Assembly (NCBI RefSeq): GCF_013449685.1
Contig: NZ_JACDSF010000008.1
Location: 146,039 to 210,038, forward strand
Length of the DNA: 64,000 nucleotides
Reading direction: 5' to 3'
Origin: Pectobacterium brasiliense
GTDB taxonomy: Bacteria > Pseudomonadota > Gammaproteobacteria > Enterobacterales > Enterobacteriaceae
Within the stretch, counting starts at the first letter, position 1. Each line of letters begins with the position of its first letter. The translations under genes and the position numbers were made by a program. Under the pieces are notes generated by a model that did no database searches, was not told where the DNA came from, and was given only the letters and a program-made list of their open reading frames with translations. Shown piece by piece: positions 1-9,778 of this stretch.

Positions 1-1
1 T

Positions 2-88
2 GCGAAGGTGGCGGAATTGGTAGACGCGCTAGCTTCAGGTGTTAGTGTCCTTACGGACGTGAGGGTTCAAGTCCCTCTCTTCGCACCA
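2..88 (+). tRNA. tRNA-Leu (anticodon CAG)
   Basis: This 87-nt cloverleaf has the long variable arm expected of leucine tRNAs and an encoded CCA end at 86-88. The anticodon loop TTCAGGT puts CAG at 36-38, so it reads CUG codons. It is nearly identical to the E. coli leuPQV tRNAs. The T-arm is GAGGGTTCAAGTCCCTC. No second tRNA follows within the window, and no attachment-site duplication of its 3' end was noticed nearby. Confidence 0.97.
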
Positions 89-223
89 CAGACGCCCTCT
101 GTATTTTCCTGATTTTCTCCCCTATTTATTCTCTTTTATCCCGTTTCTGGCTACCCCGCTTTTCCGCGTTCATTGACCCATCTGGCTTTGTGTACCCTTT
201 CTCTTTTCTTTATCCACGAGCAT

Positions 224-514
224 TTACAGCGTCGTGAGATTAAACGTGACGGACAGCGCCGCTAAACCGCCAGCCAGTGCAATGCAGGATGGTAGCAGTA
301 AATAGTGACGTAAGCGTTGATGGAACAGCATGACAAGCGTCGCCAGCAGGGCGATGGCGATAATCACTTTCAGATGCGTCAGATTCAGGTTGAGCAGCGC
401 CAATAGCGGCATGATGGCACAAGGCAGCAGCACGCCCCAGGCACTGGACAGATGCTTCCCCATACACCAGCTCACACTCCATAGCCCGCAGGCTGTGATC
501 ATTGCTGTCAGCAT
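224..514 (-). CDS. Small inner-membrane protein, DUF1435-like
   Basis: This encodes 96 residues, almost all hydrophobic, with about three membrane segments (roughly residues 3-20, 26-45 and 48-90 as a helical pair) and short basic loops. I recall the DUF1435 family of enterobacterial membrane proteins as the match, but no function is known for it. I chose the ATG at 514 rather than the in-frame TTG at 529, because a GGGTGA ribosome site lies just upstream of the ATG. A Fur-like box overlaps the promoter region (534-552), which suggests iron control. The gene stands alone between the leucine tRNA and a decayed LysR fragment. Confidence 0.55.
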   Translation of the reverse strand: MLTAMITACGLWSVSWCMGKHLSSAWGVLLPCAIMPLLALLNLNLTHLKVIIAIALLATLVMLFHQRLRHYLLLPSCIALAGGLAALSVTFNLTTL

Positions 515-533
515 TTTTTCACCCGTCAAAAGT

Positions 534-552
534 GATAATGATAACTAATATC
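534..552 (-). promoter_or_regulatory. Fur-like box upstream of the DUF1435-like gene
   Basis: The 19-bp segment GATAATGATAACTAATATC matches the classical Fur consensus GATAATGATAATCATTATC at 16 positions by eye. It ends 20 bp upstream of the start codon at 514, where a repressor would cover the promoter. Sequence match only; binding is inferred. Confidence 0.5.
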
Positions 553-620
553 ATATAAGAATTTATATCAATTACTAGCTTTTTGACGAGCAGATTGTTG
601 GAATTTTCTACATAGGCACG

Positions 621-872
621 TTAATCGGGATGTTGAGTGCTCAAATGCTGGCGTATCAGGTGGATCATATTCACGATAGCGGGCGATCGCTCATGTTTGC
701 GCCAGATAGCCGCAATTTGTGTATGGACTTCGGGCATGCCGATATCATGATAGGTCACGTTATCGGCCTTAATACAGGCGAGTGATTCCGGCACAAGCGC
801 GATGCCGAAGCCTGCGGTGACCATCCCGATAGTGGCCGTTAACTGTATCGCTTCCGAGTGCGACAGATTCTG
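621..872 (-). pseudogene. LysR-family regulator, C-terminal remnant (budR-like)
   Basis: The translation carries the signature end of a LysR effector-binding domain: a TAGFGIALVPESL-type motif followed by a final helix with RSPAIVNMIHLIRQHL. About 67-80 residues survive of an expected 300. The helix-turn-helix half and any start codon are missing. The upstream (higher-coordinate) boundary runs straight into an acetolactate synthase fragment on the opposite strand. In enterobacterial bud loci a LysR gene (budR) lies divergent to budA-budB, so the pair looks like what remains after deletion of the middle. The identification as budR is inferred from context. Confidence 0.7.
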
Positions 873-877
873 ATGAC

Positions 878-1108
878 CAACGGCCAGCAGACGATGGGTG
901 TGTCGTTTAGGCCGATTGACTTCAAGGTGTATGCGGAAGCATTTGGCGCAAAAGGATTTGCCGTTGAATCTGCTATGAACTGGTCAGCAAACGCCGTCAG
1001 GCGATGGACGTTGACGGCTCTGCCGTGATTGCGATCCCGGTTGATTATTCCGATAACCACTGGCTGATGGAGAATCTAAATATTAGTGTGCTGATTGAGT
1101 GTATATGA
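878..1108 (+). pseudogene. Catabolic acetolactate synthase, C-terminal remnant (budB/alsS-like)
   Basis: Plus-strand translation gives [19 protein letters not shown] and, after a frame change near 975, [17 protein letters not shown]. Together these match the last about 70 residues of BudB/AlsS acetolactate synthases (a GFAVES segment, then VDGPAVVAIPVDY). The thiamine diphosphate domains and start are absent, and one frameshift lies inside the remnant, so it cannot make an enzyme. It abuts the LysR remnant tail-first. The strain has therefore lost this copy of the acetoin/2,3-butanediol pathway; another copy could exist elsewhere in the genome. Confidence 0.75.
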
Positions 1109-1186
1109 ATGTTGTGCCCGCATAGTAACGATAGCGAGCACAAAATAAAGCCTTGTTGTCATGCGTTAATAAATGGTTATAAATCC

Positions 1187-2338
1187 TCAATAAATCGACT
1201 GATACAGCGCTTTAATCTCATCGATATTTGTATAGCGCGGGTTGCCGCCGGTGCAGACATCGTCAAAGGCGGCCTGTGCCAGTGCCGGGATATCCTCTTC
1301 TCTTACTCCGACATCACGCAGCCTCGGTGGAATATCCACATCGTGGGAAAGCTGCCGCACGGCGTTAATCGCAGCTTCCCGCACGTGGGCTATCGACATC
1401 TCCGCCGCGCCTTTTACCCCCATTGCCACGGCGATGTCTCGGAATTTTTCACCCGTATAATCCGCGTTGTAGGCCATGATATGCGGCAGCAGGATCGCGT
1501 TAGCAACACCGTGCGGCGTGTTGTAAAACGCGCCGAGCGGATGCGCCATGCCGTGTACCAGCCCAAGTCCTACGTTCGAGAACCCCATGCCAGCGATGTA
1601 TTGTCCCAGCGCCATCTCTTCCACGCCTTTTGGTTTCCCGGCGACGGAATCGCGTAGCGAGCGGCTGATAATTTCAATCGCTTTCAGGTGCAGCGTATCG
1701 GTCAGCTCCCAGGCGGCTTTGGTGGTGAAGCCCTCAATGGCGTGCGTCAGGGCGTCAATCCCCGTAGCGGCTTTCAGCGAGGCAGGCATGCTCATCATCA
1801 TGTCGGGATCGACGATAGCGACAATCGGGATGTCGTGCGGATCGACGCACACGAATTTACGGCGTTTTTCTTCATCGGTGATGACGTAGTTGATGGTGAC
1901 TTCTGCGGCCGTGCCGGAGGTGGTCGGAATCGCGATAATCGGGACGGCAGCGCGTCGGGTGGCGGCAACGCCTTCCAGACTGCGGACATCAGCGAATTCA
2001 GGGTTATTGATAATAATCCCGATAGCTTTACAGGTATCCTGCGGTGAACCGCCGCCAACCGCGATCAGATAATCGGCCTGTGATGCCTTGAAGCGTTCGA
2101 CGCCCCTTTCCACCACGGCAATGGTTGGATTGGGAATCACCTCATCGTAGATATCGTAGGGTAAGCCTGCTGCATCCAGCTTCGCCGTGACGTTGGTCAC
2201 GACGCCAAATTTAACCAAATCCTTGTCCGTCACCAATAGCGCTTTTTTGAACCCTCGCCGCTTCACTTCATCGACAATGTGGGCAATCGCGCCCGCGCCA
2301 AAGTAGGACGTTTCGTTAAGGATCATTCTGTTAGCCAT
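1187..2338 (-). CDS. fucO: Lactaldehyde reductase (1,2-propanediol oxidoreductase), FucO
   Basis: This 383-residue iron-dependent alcohol dehydrogenase (group III) matches E. coli FucO almost residue for residue and in length. Visible features are the NAD-binding GGGSPQD motif (near residue 97), the substrate/NAD loop PTTSGTAAEVT, and the metal ligands in GIDALTHAIEG (Asp196, His200) and GLVHGMAHPLG plus the later His (263, 277). It reduces lactaldehyde to 1,2-propanediol in the cytosol during anaerobic deoxysugar use. I chose the second ATG (MANRM) because AGGAG is seven bases upstream. No fucose or rhamnose genes adjoin it, so its partner pathway lies elsewhere. Confidence 0.93.
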   Translation of the reverse strand: MANRMILNETSYFGAGAIAHIVDEVKRRGFKKALLVTDKDLVKFGVVTNVTAKLDAAGLPYDIYDEVIPNPTIAVVERGVERFKASQADYLIAVGGGSPQDTCKAIGIIINNPEFADVRSLEGVAATRRAAVPIIAIPTTSGTAAEVTINYVITDEEKRRKFVCVDPHDIPIVAIVDPDMMMSMPASLKAATGIDALTHAIEGFTTKAAWELTDTLHLKAIEIISRSLRDSVAGKPKGVEEMALGQYIAGMGFSNVGLGLVHGMAHPLGAFYNTPHGVANAILLPHIMAYNADYTGEKFRDIAVAMGVKGAAEMSIAHVREAAINAVRQLSHDVDIPPRLRDVGVREEDIPALAQAAFDDVCTGGNPRYTNIDEIKALYQSIY

Positions 2339-2341
2339 CAT

Positions 2342-2900
2342 CTATCTCCTAATCACGTTTGATTTTGATAAAGCGAAAAATGCATGTCGCGTAATTCCTT
2401 GCTATTAGTGTGGGATAAATCGGTTATCAGCGCCTTCCGTCAGGTGCCATGTCATCTTGTTTGCTGGCACTGAAGTAAAGACGCCTGAGAAACGGTTCAC
2501 AGAATCGTGATGATGATGGTGGAAGGGAGAGAGCCAGGTAGGGAGTCGTTGTTGGTTTTTGATTGAAAAAATCTAATTTAGGTTTGTTTTTATCATTATA
2601 TTATCTAATCCGAATGGCGTTTTCAGTTGGGTGTCAATGCCTGCATTAGCCAGTTTTAATGTCATTAATTTGTGGTTTTCGCTGATTTAAATAATTTATG
2701 TGCCTATTTTTGTTAATTATTAAGAATATTATGCTGATTTGTTTTCTGTGGGTGGCTCGACTTTCTTTGTCTTCTATATAATTTATCTTATGTCTGAGAG
2801 AGTGGTTTAACCTGCGCGTCGGTGGTAAGTTCAGTCATAAGATATCGTTTGCGCAGTGTGTTTTATCGCCTGAACGCCATGCGCTGAAGAGGGATGAAGA
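2342..2900 (+). promoter_or_regulatory. Upstream region of the glycine cleavage operon
   Basis: This 559-bp gene-free stretch is AT-rich and separates divergent fucO and gcvT. It holds a good -10 hexamer TATAAT at 2777-2782 without a recognisable -35, as expected for an activator-dependent promoter. Two CTAAT motifs lie at 2573-2577 and 2605-2609, about 180-215 bp upstream of the likely start, and an inverted one at 2644-2648. CTAAT is the core reported for GcvA sites in E. coli, where distant sites also lie over 200 bp upstream. GcvA control is therefore inferred. I saw no glycine riboswitch structure. Confidence 0.45.
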
Positions 2901-4016
2901 ATGGCAAAGCAGACCCCGTTGTACCAACAACATCTGGCCGATGGCGCCAAAATGGTGGATTTTCACGGCTGGATGATGCCGCTGCATTACGGTTCCCAAC
3001 TGGATGAGCACCACATTGTGCGTCGGGAAGCCGGTATTTTTGATGTCTCCCACATGACCATCGTCGATTTGCACGGCGTGAGAACGCGTGAATTCCTGCG
3101 CTATCTGCTGGCGAATGATGTCGCCAAACTCACACAGCCGGGCAAAGCGCTTTATACCGGCATGCTGAATGTCTCCGGCGGCGTCATCGACGATCTGATC
3201 GTTTATTTTCTCACGGAAGACCATTTCCGGCTGGTCGTGAACTCCGCGACCCGTGAAAAAGATCTCGCCTGGATCGGGCAGCACGCTGCACCGTTCGGGG
3301 TTGAAATCCGTGAGCGCGACGATCTGGCGCTGGTCGCGGTGCAAGGTCCGCAGGCGCAGGAAAAAGTACAAGAAATCCTGAAGGCAAAAGGCCTGAGTGA
3401 TGCAGACGTGGCTGCTGTCGCCAGCATGAAGCCGTTTTTTGGCAAGCAGGCGGGTGATTTCTTCGTTGCCACAACAGGTTATACGGGCGAAGCCGGTTAT
3501 GAAATCGCGCTGCCGAATGAGCAGGTGGTCGATTTCTGGCAACAGCTGCTGGCAGCTGGCGTGAAGCCATGCGGGCTGGGTGCACGCGATACGCTGCGGC
3601 TTGAAGCGGGGATGAACCTGTACGGTCAGGATATGGATGAGGGCATTTCGCCGCTGGCCGCCAATATGGGCTGGACAATCGCCTGGCAGCCGGAGGATCG
3701 CGAGTTTATCGGGCGTGAAGCATTAACGCATCAGCGTGAAAAAGGGACCGATCAACTGGTTGGTTTAGTGCTGACGGAAAAAGGCGTATTGCGCAATGAT
3801 TTACCTGTGCGCTTTACTGATAGTGATGGCGTGATGCGAGAAGGGGTCATCACCAGCGGATCGTTCTCGCCGACGCTTGGCGTGAGCATCGCGCTGGCGC
3901 GTGTTCCGGTGGGGATTGGTGAGCAGGCGATTGTGCAGATTCGTAACCGCGAACTGCCTGTCCACGTGACCAAACCCGGCTTTGTCCGCGCCGGAAAAGC
4001 CATCGTTCAGTATTGA
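2901..4016 (+). CDS. gcvT: Glycine cleavage system T protein (aminomethyltransferase)
   Basis: This 371-residue tetrahydrofolate-dependent aminomethyltransferase takes the aminomethyl group from the lipoyl arm of GcvH and yields methylene-THF and ammonia. The N-terminal GCV_T folate domain shows [11 protein letters not shown] and IFDVSHM; the C-terminal barrel shows [13 protein letters not shown] and the family ending with TKPGFV. Length is close to the usual 364-370. It is first in gcvTHP, but an ERIC element sits in the 175-bp gap before gcvH. Confidence 0.97.
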   Translation: MAKQTPLYQQHLADGAKMVDFHGWMMPLHYGSQLDEHHIVRREAGIFDVSHMTIVDLHGVRTREFLRYLLANDVAKLTQPGKALYTGMLNVSGGVIDDLIVYFLTEDHFRLVVNSATREKDLAWIGQHAAPFGVEIRERDDLALVAVQGPQAQEKVQEILKAKGLSDADVAAVASMKPFFGKQAGDFFVATTGYTGEAGYEIALPNEQVVDFWQQLLAAGVKPCGLGARDTLRLEAGMNLYGQDMDEGISPLAANMGWTIAWQPEDREFIGREALTHQREKGTDQLVGLVLTEKGVLRNDLPVRFTDSDGVMREGVITSGSFSPTLGVSIALARVPVGIGEQAIVQIRNRELPVHVTKPGFVRAGKAIVQY

Positions 4017-4031
4017 ATAACTTCTTATGTC

Positions 4032-4155
<124 letters not shown>

Positions 4156-4191
4156 GCGCACGGGATTAACGACTTTAGGAAAGGGGATGCA

Positions 4192-4584
4192 ATGAGCAAC
4201 GTACCAGTAGAATTAAAATACACCACGTCGCACGAATGGGTGCTGCACGAGGGCGACGGTATCTACAGCGTGGGCATTACCGAACACGCGCAGGAGCTTC
4301 TGGGTGACATGGTTTTTATCGATTTACCGGAAGTGGGCACGGTCGTCGCCGCAGGTGATGACTGCGCGGTGGCGGAGTCGGTAAAAGCGGCATCGGATAT
4401 TTATGCGCCCATCAGCGGTGAGGTCGTGGAAGTTAACGACGATCTGGAATCCGCCCCTGAGCTGGTCAACAGCGCGCCTTATACCGATGGCTGGCTGTTC
4501 CGCATCAGAATTTCTGATGAGTCTGACTTGGACGAACTGCTTGATGCCGAAGGCTATCAGGCGTCGTTAGAAGAAGACGAGTAG
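4192..4584 (+). CDS. gcvH: Glycine cleavage system H protein (lipoyl carrier)
   Basis: This 130-residue lipoyl-domain protein shuttles the methylamine group from GcvP to GcvT and Lpd. The lipoylation lysine is Lys65 in the [12 protein letters not shown] motif, and the acidic C-terminal tail is typical. The start ATG follows AGGAAAGGGG at a good distance. A strong intrinsic terminator follows only six bases after the stop codon, so transcripts reaching gcvP must read through it or start anew. Confidence 0.97.
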   Translation: MSNVPVELKYTTSHEWVLHEGDGIYSVGITEHAQELLGDMVFIDLPEVGTVVAAGDDCAVAESVKAASDIYAPISGEVVEVNDDLESAPELVNSAPYTDGWLFRIRISDESDLDELLDAEGYQASLEEDE

Positions 4585-4590
4585 TTATCG

Positions 4591-4628
4591 CGCCCCCGGT
4601 TTTGCTGAACCGGGGGCGTTTTGTTTTA
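4591..4628 (+). terminator. Intrinsic terminator between gcvH and gcvP
   Basis: Perfect 11-bp GC-rich stem CGCCCCCGGTT / AACCGGGGGCG with a six-base loop, followed by TTTTGTTTTA. It looks like a full-strength rho-independent terminator inside an operon normally co-transcribed. Confidence 0.85.
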
Positions 4629-4702
4629 TTCGCCCGCGTCGTCTTCCAACGCGGCAGCGATCACGATTGATGCAGGCACGATTGATCCAGGAAATTACTG
4701 TA

Positions 4703-7573
4703 ATGACCCAGACACTCAGTCAACTCGAACATGACGGCGCGTTTATCGAGCGCCATATCGGTCCTTCCGTCAGCCAACAGCAGCATATGCTGTCGGTGGT
4801 CGGCGCGACGTCGCTGGATGCGCTGATCCGCCAGATTGTCCCGGTGGACATTCAATTGCCTAGCCCGCCAGCGGTGGGAGAGGCGATGACGGAACATGAG
4901 GCGTTAGCTGAGCTGAAGGCCATTGCAGGACGCAATCAACGTTATAAAAGCTACATCGGCATGGGCTACAGCGCGGTGCTGATGCCGCCAGTGATTTTAC
5001 GCAACCTGCTGGAAAACCCAGGCTGGTACACCGCCTATACGCCGTATCAGCCGGAAGTCTCTCAGGGGCGTCTTGAAGCGCTGCTGAATTTCCAGCAGGT
5101 CACACAGGATTTAACTGGTCTGGATTTGGCCTCTGCCTCGCTGCTGGATGAAGCAACCGCAGCAGCGGAAGCGATGGCAATGGCGAAGCGCATCAGCAAG
5201 CTCAAACAGGCCGAACGTTTCTTCGTTGCTGACGACGTGCATCCGCAAACGCTGGACGTGGTGCGTACCCGTGCGGAAACCTTCGGTTTTGAGATTGTCG
5301 TCGGTAAGGCGGAAGACGCGTTGAAAGACGATGCAGTGTTTGGCGTTCTGCTGCAACAGGCGGGGACAACGGGCGAACTGCACGATTACAGCGACCTGAT
5401 GGCGGCACTAAAAGCGCGTAAGGTCGTCAGCTGCGTGGCGTCGGACATCATGGCGCTGGTATTGCTGGCTGCGCCGGGCAAGCAGGGCGCGGATATCGTC
5501 TTTGGTTCAGCACAGCGCTTTGGCGTGCCGATGGGCTACGGTGGGCCACACGCGGCGTTCTTCGCCTGCCGTGATGAACATAAACGTGCTATGCCGGGAC
5601 GTATTATCGGCGTGTCGCGCGATGCGGCAGGCAACACCGCGCTGCGCATGGCGATGCAGACGCGTGAGCAGCACATTCGCCGCGAGAAGGCGAACTCCAA
5701 TATTTGTACCTCGCAGGTGTTGCTGGCCAACATTGCGGGGATGTATGCGGTATTCCATGGGCCGGAAGGGCTCAAACGTATTGCCGGGCGCATCCACCGT
5801 CTGACCGATATTCTGGCGGCGGGATTAACGCAGGGCGGGCTGCTGCTGCGCCATCGCAGCTGGTTCGACACGCTGACGATTGAGGTTGCGGACAAGGACG
5901 CGGTGCTGAGCCGGGCATTAAGTTTTGGTATTAACTTGCGCGGCGATTTGGCAAGCGCCGTGGGCATCACGCTGGATGAAGCGACCACGCGTGAAGATGT
6001 GCTGGCGCTATTTGCGGTGCTGTTAGGCGACGATCACGGGTTGGATATCGACGCGCTTGATGCGGCCATCGGCCAGAAAGCGGCAACGATCCCCGCCGGG
6101 CTGGTGCGCCACGACGCGATCCTGTCGCATCCGGTGTTCAACCGCTATCACAGCGAAACCGAGATGATGCGCTACCTGCACCGTCTGGCGCGTAAGGATC
6201 TGGCGCTGAATCAGGCGATGATTCCGCTCGGTTCCTGCACCATGAAGCTCAACGCGGCGGCGGAAATGCTGCCGATTACCTGGCCGGAATTTGCCGAGCT
6301 GCATCCATTCTGCCCGACGGAACAGGCGCTGGGCTATCGCCAGATGATCGAACAGCTATCGGGTTGGTTGATGCAGCTGACGGGCTATGACGCGATTTGC
6401 ATGCAGCCCAACTCAGGGGCGCAGGGGGAATACGCGGGGCTGCTGGCGATCCGTCGCTATCATGAAAGCCGCAATGAAGCTGGCCGTAATCTCTGTCTGA
6501 TTCCTAGCTCTGCCCACGGTACGAACCCAGCATCGGCGCAGATGGCGGGGATGGACGTGGTGGTGGTCGCCTGTGACAAGCAGGGCAATATCGATCTGCA
6601 CGATCTGCGTGAGAAAGCGCAGGCGGCGGGCGAACAGCTTTCCTGCATCATGGTGACCTATCCATCCACTCACGGCGTCTATGAAGAGACGATCCGCGAA
6701 GTGTGCCAGATCGTGCATCAATATGGCGGTCAGGTGTATCTGGACGGCGCGAACATGAATGCGCAGGTCGGTATCACGACGCCGGGCTACATTGGCGCAG
6801 ACGTCTCGCACCTGAACCTGCATAAAACGTTCTGTATTCCGCACGGCGGTGGCGGGCCGGGCATGGGGCCGATTGGCGTGAAAGCGCATCTGGCACCGTT
6901 TGTACCGGGTCATCAGGTGATAAAAATCGAGGGTGTGCTGACGGAACAGGGCGCGGTCTCGGCGGCACCGTTCGGCAGTGCTTCTATTCTGCCGATTAGC
7001 TGGATGTACATTCGCATGATGGGCGCGGAAGGGCTGAAACAGGCTAGTCAGATGGCGATCCTGAACGCCAACTATATCGCGACGCGCTTGCAGCAGGCGT
7101 ATCCGGTGCTCTACACCGGCCGTGACGGTCGCGTGGCGCACGAATGCATTCTGGATATTCGTCCGCTCAAAGAGAGCACGGGTATCAGCGAGATGGATAT
7201 CGCCAAGCGTCTGATCGACTACGGTTTCCATGCGCCGACCATGTCATTCCCGGTCGCGGGCACGCTGATGGTAGAGCCAACGGAATCGGAAAGTCAGGTA
7301 GAGATCGATCGCTTTATTGATGCGATGCTGGCGATCCGCGCCGAAATCAACCGCGTCGCGCAGGGCGAATGGCCGCTGGATGACAACCCGTTGGTCAACG
7401 CACCGCACACGCAGGCGGAGCTGGTGGCCGACTGGACGCACCCGTACAGCCGTGAGCTGGCGGTCTTCCCGGCAGGCAGCGAACACAAATACTGGCCGAG
7501 CGTGAAGCGTCTGGACGATGTGTACGGCGACCGTAACCTGTTCTGCTCGTGTGTGCCGATGAGCGATTATTAA
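4703..7573 (+). CDS. gcvP: Glycine decarboxylase (P protein)
   Basis: This PLP enzyme of 956 residues decarboxylates glycine and loads the methylamine group on GcvH. The two homologous halves are fused, as in other enterobacteria. The PLP lysine is Lys708 in [18 protein letters not shown], followed by the glycine-rich loop. The start was set at MTQTLSQL (4703), where family members begin, rather than the in-frame ATG at 4667; AGGA lies ten bases upstream. It follows gcvH after a terminator and a 75-bp gap. A long hairpin terminator follows its stop. Confidence 0.97.
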   Translation: MTQTLSQLEHDGAFIERHIGPSVSQQQHMLSVVGATSLDALIRQIVPVDIQLPSPPAVGEAMTEHEALAELKAIAGRNQRYKSYIGMGYSAVLMPPVILRNLLENPGWYTAYTPYQPEVSQGRLEALLNFQQVTQDLTGLDLASASLLDEATAAAEAMAMAKRISKLKQAERFFVADDVHPQTLDVVRTRAETFGFEIVVGKAEDALKDDAVFGVLLQQAGTTGELHDYSDLMAALKARKVVSCVASDIMALVLLAAPGKQGADIVFGSAQRFGVPMGYGGPHAAFFACRDEHKRAMPGRIIGVSRDAAGNTALRMAMQTREQHIRREKANSNICTSQVLLANIAGMYAVFHGPEGLKRIAGRIHRLTDILAAGLTQGGLLLRHRSWFDTLTIEVADKDAVLSRALSFGINLRGDLASAVGITLDEATTREDVLALFAVLLGDDHGLDIDALDAAIGQKAATIPAGLVRHDAILSHPVFNRYHSETEMMRYLHRLARKDLALNQAMIPLGSCTMKLNAAAEMLPITWPEFAELHPFCPTEQALGYRQMIEQLSGWLMQLTGYDAICMQPNSGAQGEYAGLLAIRRYHESRNEAGRNLCLIPSSAHGTNPASAQMAGMDVVVVACDKQGNIDLHDLREKAQAAGEQLSCIMVTYPSTHGVYEETIREVCQIVHQYGGQVYLDGANMNAQVGITTPGYIGADVSHLNLHKTFCIPHGGGGPGMGPIGVKAHLAPFVPGHQVIKIEGVLTEQGAVSAAPFGSASILPISWMYIRMMGAEGLKQASQMAILNANYIATRLQQAYPVLYTGRDGRVAHECILDIRPLKESTGISEMDIAKRLIDYGFHAPTMSFPVAGTLMVEPTESESQVEIDRFIDAMLAIRAEINRVAQGEWPLDDNPLVNAPHTQAELVADWTHPYSRELAVFPAGSEHKYWPSVKRLDDVYGDRNLFCSCVPMSDY

Positions 7574-7586
7574 TTAGATAATGTTT

Positions 7587-7632
7587 ATCCTGATATTGCA
7601 CGATATTTAATATGTGTGATATCAGGATTTAT
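7587..7632 (+). terminator. Terminator after gcvP
   Basis: A near-perfect long palindrome, ATCCTGATAT paired with ATATCAGGAT around inner GCAC/GTGT and ATATT/AATAT stems (7587-7628), then a short T-rich tail. It ends the gcv operon; its AT content makes it a weaker terminator than the one before gcvP. Confidence 0.6.
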
Positions 7633-7746
7633 TACTAGGAAATATGTCGATATTTTAATGTTTTACGTTGAGGTGGAGTGTTTTAAATATATTCCTTCGC
7701 TATATTTCATGAGGTTGTAAATCCTTCTCTATAATTATTTTTTTAC

Positions 7747-8376
7747 TTAAATCGATATGGTATCTAAAACAAAAAATAAACCTGTCCCCACAAGGAAAAT
7801 AGAGCTAGTTAAATTGATGATGTAAGGGAGTTTGCTTCCAGATATTTTTTTAGCGATTGAAGCGATTGATAAAAATATTATGTCAGAGATAAAAGAGAGA
7901 AAGACAAAGATAGTGCTGAGAATGAAAAACTGGCTGCCATAGCTAAATTCAGCATTTATAGAAATGAAAGAGGGGATGAAACTTGTGAAAAACACTAATG
8001 CCTTTGGGTTTATTAGTGGAACTAGAAATGCTGATAAGAATCCAATTTTAGTCTCTGTGATGTGGGTTTCTTTGGTATTATTACTTTTTTTTATCAGTTT
8101 TATGAGTCCTTTGATGCCAAGAAATATAAGGTATGCTCCCCCGGCTACTTTCATGAAATTAAACAAAATCACAGATGAGTGAATTAATGATGTAATTAAA
8201 AATGCGGTAAGTAATGTGACGACTTCTCCGCACCTAAATGCAATGCTTAGTGATAAAGATGACTTAAGACCATTGTTAAAGTAATTAGTGAGTAAAAGTG
8301 CTACAGCAGGGCCAATCGAAAAAGTTTGAGTTAATGTAATAATGCAAAAAATGAATAAAGTATGGTGATTCATCAT
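7747..8376 (-). CDS. RhtB/LysE-family amino-acid exporter, AT-rich
   Basis: This 209-residue membrane protein has the six-segment layout of the RhtB/LysE superfamily, with the N-terminal motif TFSIGPAVALLLTNYFNNGLK and the middle loop LINPKALVFFTSFIP. Such proteins export amino acids or small derivatives from the cytoplasm. It begins 10 bp after the methyltransferase gene and is surely co-transcribed. Base composition is far more AT-rich than the flanking gcvP and transport genes, and codon choice (many ATA, AAA, TTT) differs, pointing to acquisition. The substrate is unknown; by context it may be the methyltransferase product. The start may be the second ATG at 8373. Confidence 0.85.
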   Translation of the reverse strand: MMNHHTLFIFCIITLTQTFSIGPAVALLLTNYFNNGLKSSLSLSIAFRCGEVVTLLTAFLITSLIHSSVILFNFMKVAGGAYLIFLGIKGLIKLIKKSNNTKETHITETKIGFLSAFLVPLINPKALVFFTSFIPSFISINAEFSYGSQFFILSTIFVFLSFISDIIFLSIASIAKKISGSKLPYIINLTSSIFLVGTGLFFVLDTISI

Positions 8377-8386
8377 CTATATACCA

Positions 8387-9334
8387 TCAAAGATACTTTG
8401 GTAAATCACAATATACATATTCTGATGGTATGCATGGTGTAGAAAATAAGGATAGGAATTGTTTTATTTTACTTTCTGATGACGACGCTACAATAGAATA
8501 GAAGTTGCCGGAATTCCAATATATGGCTTTATATTTAAAGTATTTATCTAATGTTTCCTTCATTTCTTCAATAGTTACTTCATTAGTCGACATAACACGA
8601 AGAACATCATTACGCTTACTGTCGAGTTGTGTTTCTGTAAAGAATCTTCGTTTAAATGACATGTCTTTCTGTATTTCCCTCGCATTATACTCATCTTCAT
8701 CGCACTTAAATTTTTCCGTAAAAATAAAAAGACCATCTTTCTTTAATAATTTAATAGTAAGTTTAATCTGAGCATCTCTATCTGGGGAATACATCTGGAA
8801 AGTAGTGTCTTCTATGATAATATCAAATCCGTCATTGAATACTGTATATTTTTTATCTTCGGTTAGTTTTTTATCTACCATAAAAAATGGGGTGCAGATA
8901 AAATATGCATTTTTAGGCGTGTGATTTTTATAGAAAGATGATTCATTGGCAGCTGTGGGGCTGGTTGTTAATGTGGTTATCATTTCGCCAGATTCCTGGC
9001 TGATCGTTCTCGCCATTGCCCCTTCAGCCATTCCAAGACAGTAAACATTAATTTTTTTTGAATTTTTTCTCGCAAAATTAATAATTGCATTCCCCAGTCG
9101 GCACTCTTCTTCAAGGCTGTAAGGAATACTTGCGAAGTAATGTTTTACGAATGACCCACTGTTATTAATCAGTTGTTGGCTAAAATGTTCTATTTCTTTA
9201 TTGCAAAATAGTCTTGGGTCTGGTTTTACATCCTTATAGGGTCGGTTATTTTCACCTGAAGCTGTGTTGGAAAAGAAGTTAGCCATTGCATTAATACGAG
9301 GCGCTTTTTTACAGGATTTAATAAAATCATCCAT
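8387..9334 (-). CDS. SAM-dependent methyltransferase-like protein, AT-rich
   Basis: The 315 residues show a class I (Rossmann) methyltransferase core: a glycine motif-I-like strand VYCLGMAEGAMAR (about residues 97-109), an acidic strand FDIIIEDTTFQMY (about 173-185) and LLKKDGLFIFTEKF (about 198-211). I do not recognise the family. The start ATG has GGAAG eight bases upstream. It is the first gene of a two-gene AT-rich unit with an RhtB exporter. A pairing of methyltransferase and amino-acid exporter is known for methylarginine production in Pseudomonas syringae (mrsA, mrsC), but no aminotransferase is present here, so that role is only a hypothesis. Alternatives are a small-molecule resistance methyltransferase or signal biosynthesis. 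Confidence 0.6.
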   Translation of the reverse strand: MDDFIKSCKKAPRINAMANFFSNTASGENNRPYKDVKPDPRLFCNKEIEHFSQQLINNSGSFVKHYFASIPYSLEEECRLGNAIINFARKNSKKINVYCLGMAEGAMARTISQESGEMITTLTTSPTAANESSFYKNHTPKNAYFICTPFFMVDKKLTEDKKYTVFNDGFDIIIEDTTFQMYSPDRDAQIKLTIKLLKKDGLFIFTEKFKCDEDEYNAREIQKDMSFKRRFFTETQLDSKRNDVLRVMSTNEVTIEEMKETLDKYFKYKAIYWNSGNFYSIVASSSESKIKQFLSLFSTPCIPSEYVYCDLPKYL

Positions 9335-9778
9335 ATATAACTTCCATGTAATCGATATGAATTTATATACTATTACATTACTGTAATTTATATGGCAAGT
9401 GAAAAAAATTCATCCTTATATTGTCATGAGGTTCTTCCTGCTCAGTTACATTTGCCATCTCACAATTCATCGAAGTATGATAATTCAGTATTAAATGTTT
9501 ACTAATGGTGACTGTAAGGCTTGTTGGTATAATTAAATACCATGTTTATTAGCTATATTATAAATAATTTGAGTATTGCCAACGTTCATGAAAATTGAAG
9601 TATAGCGGGTATAAATCCTTTGATATCAAATATCTGGGGAATACGCCAAGCGGGTTTTCAGCTTTCATTCATTCATTGATTGATTTGAAAAATCATATAG
9701 AGAATCAAGGGTAATTCAATTTTCCTAACTGGCTGTCTCTCCAGCTTAGCCTGCGAATTATTTACTTTCGAAAACAAA
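9335..9778. other. AT-rich divergent intergenic region with a palindromic operator candidate
   Basis: About 440 bp separate the methyltransferase gene from the Pho box. A perfect inverted repeat ATTACA-TTAC-TGTAAT lies at 9372-9387, 38 bp upstream of the methyltransferase start, where it could bind a dimeric regulator. No open reading frame or RNA gene was recognised in the rest. Confidence 0.4.

Noticed and set aside
1109..1657. A 182-codon plus-strand frame opposite fucO
   Set aside because: It is antisense to a clearly conserved enzyme and has no family features.
2783..2900. Glycine riboswitch in the gcvT leader
   Set aside because: The leader is short and shows no paired glycine-aptamer-like stems; enterobacteria use GcvA/GcvR instead.
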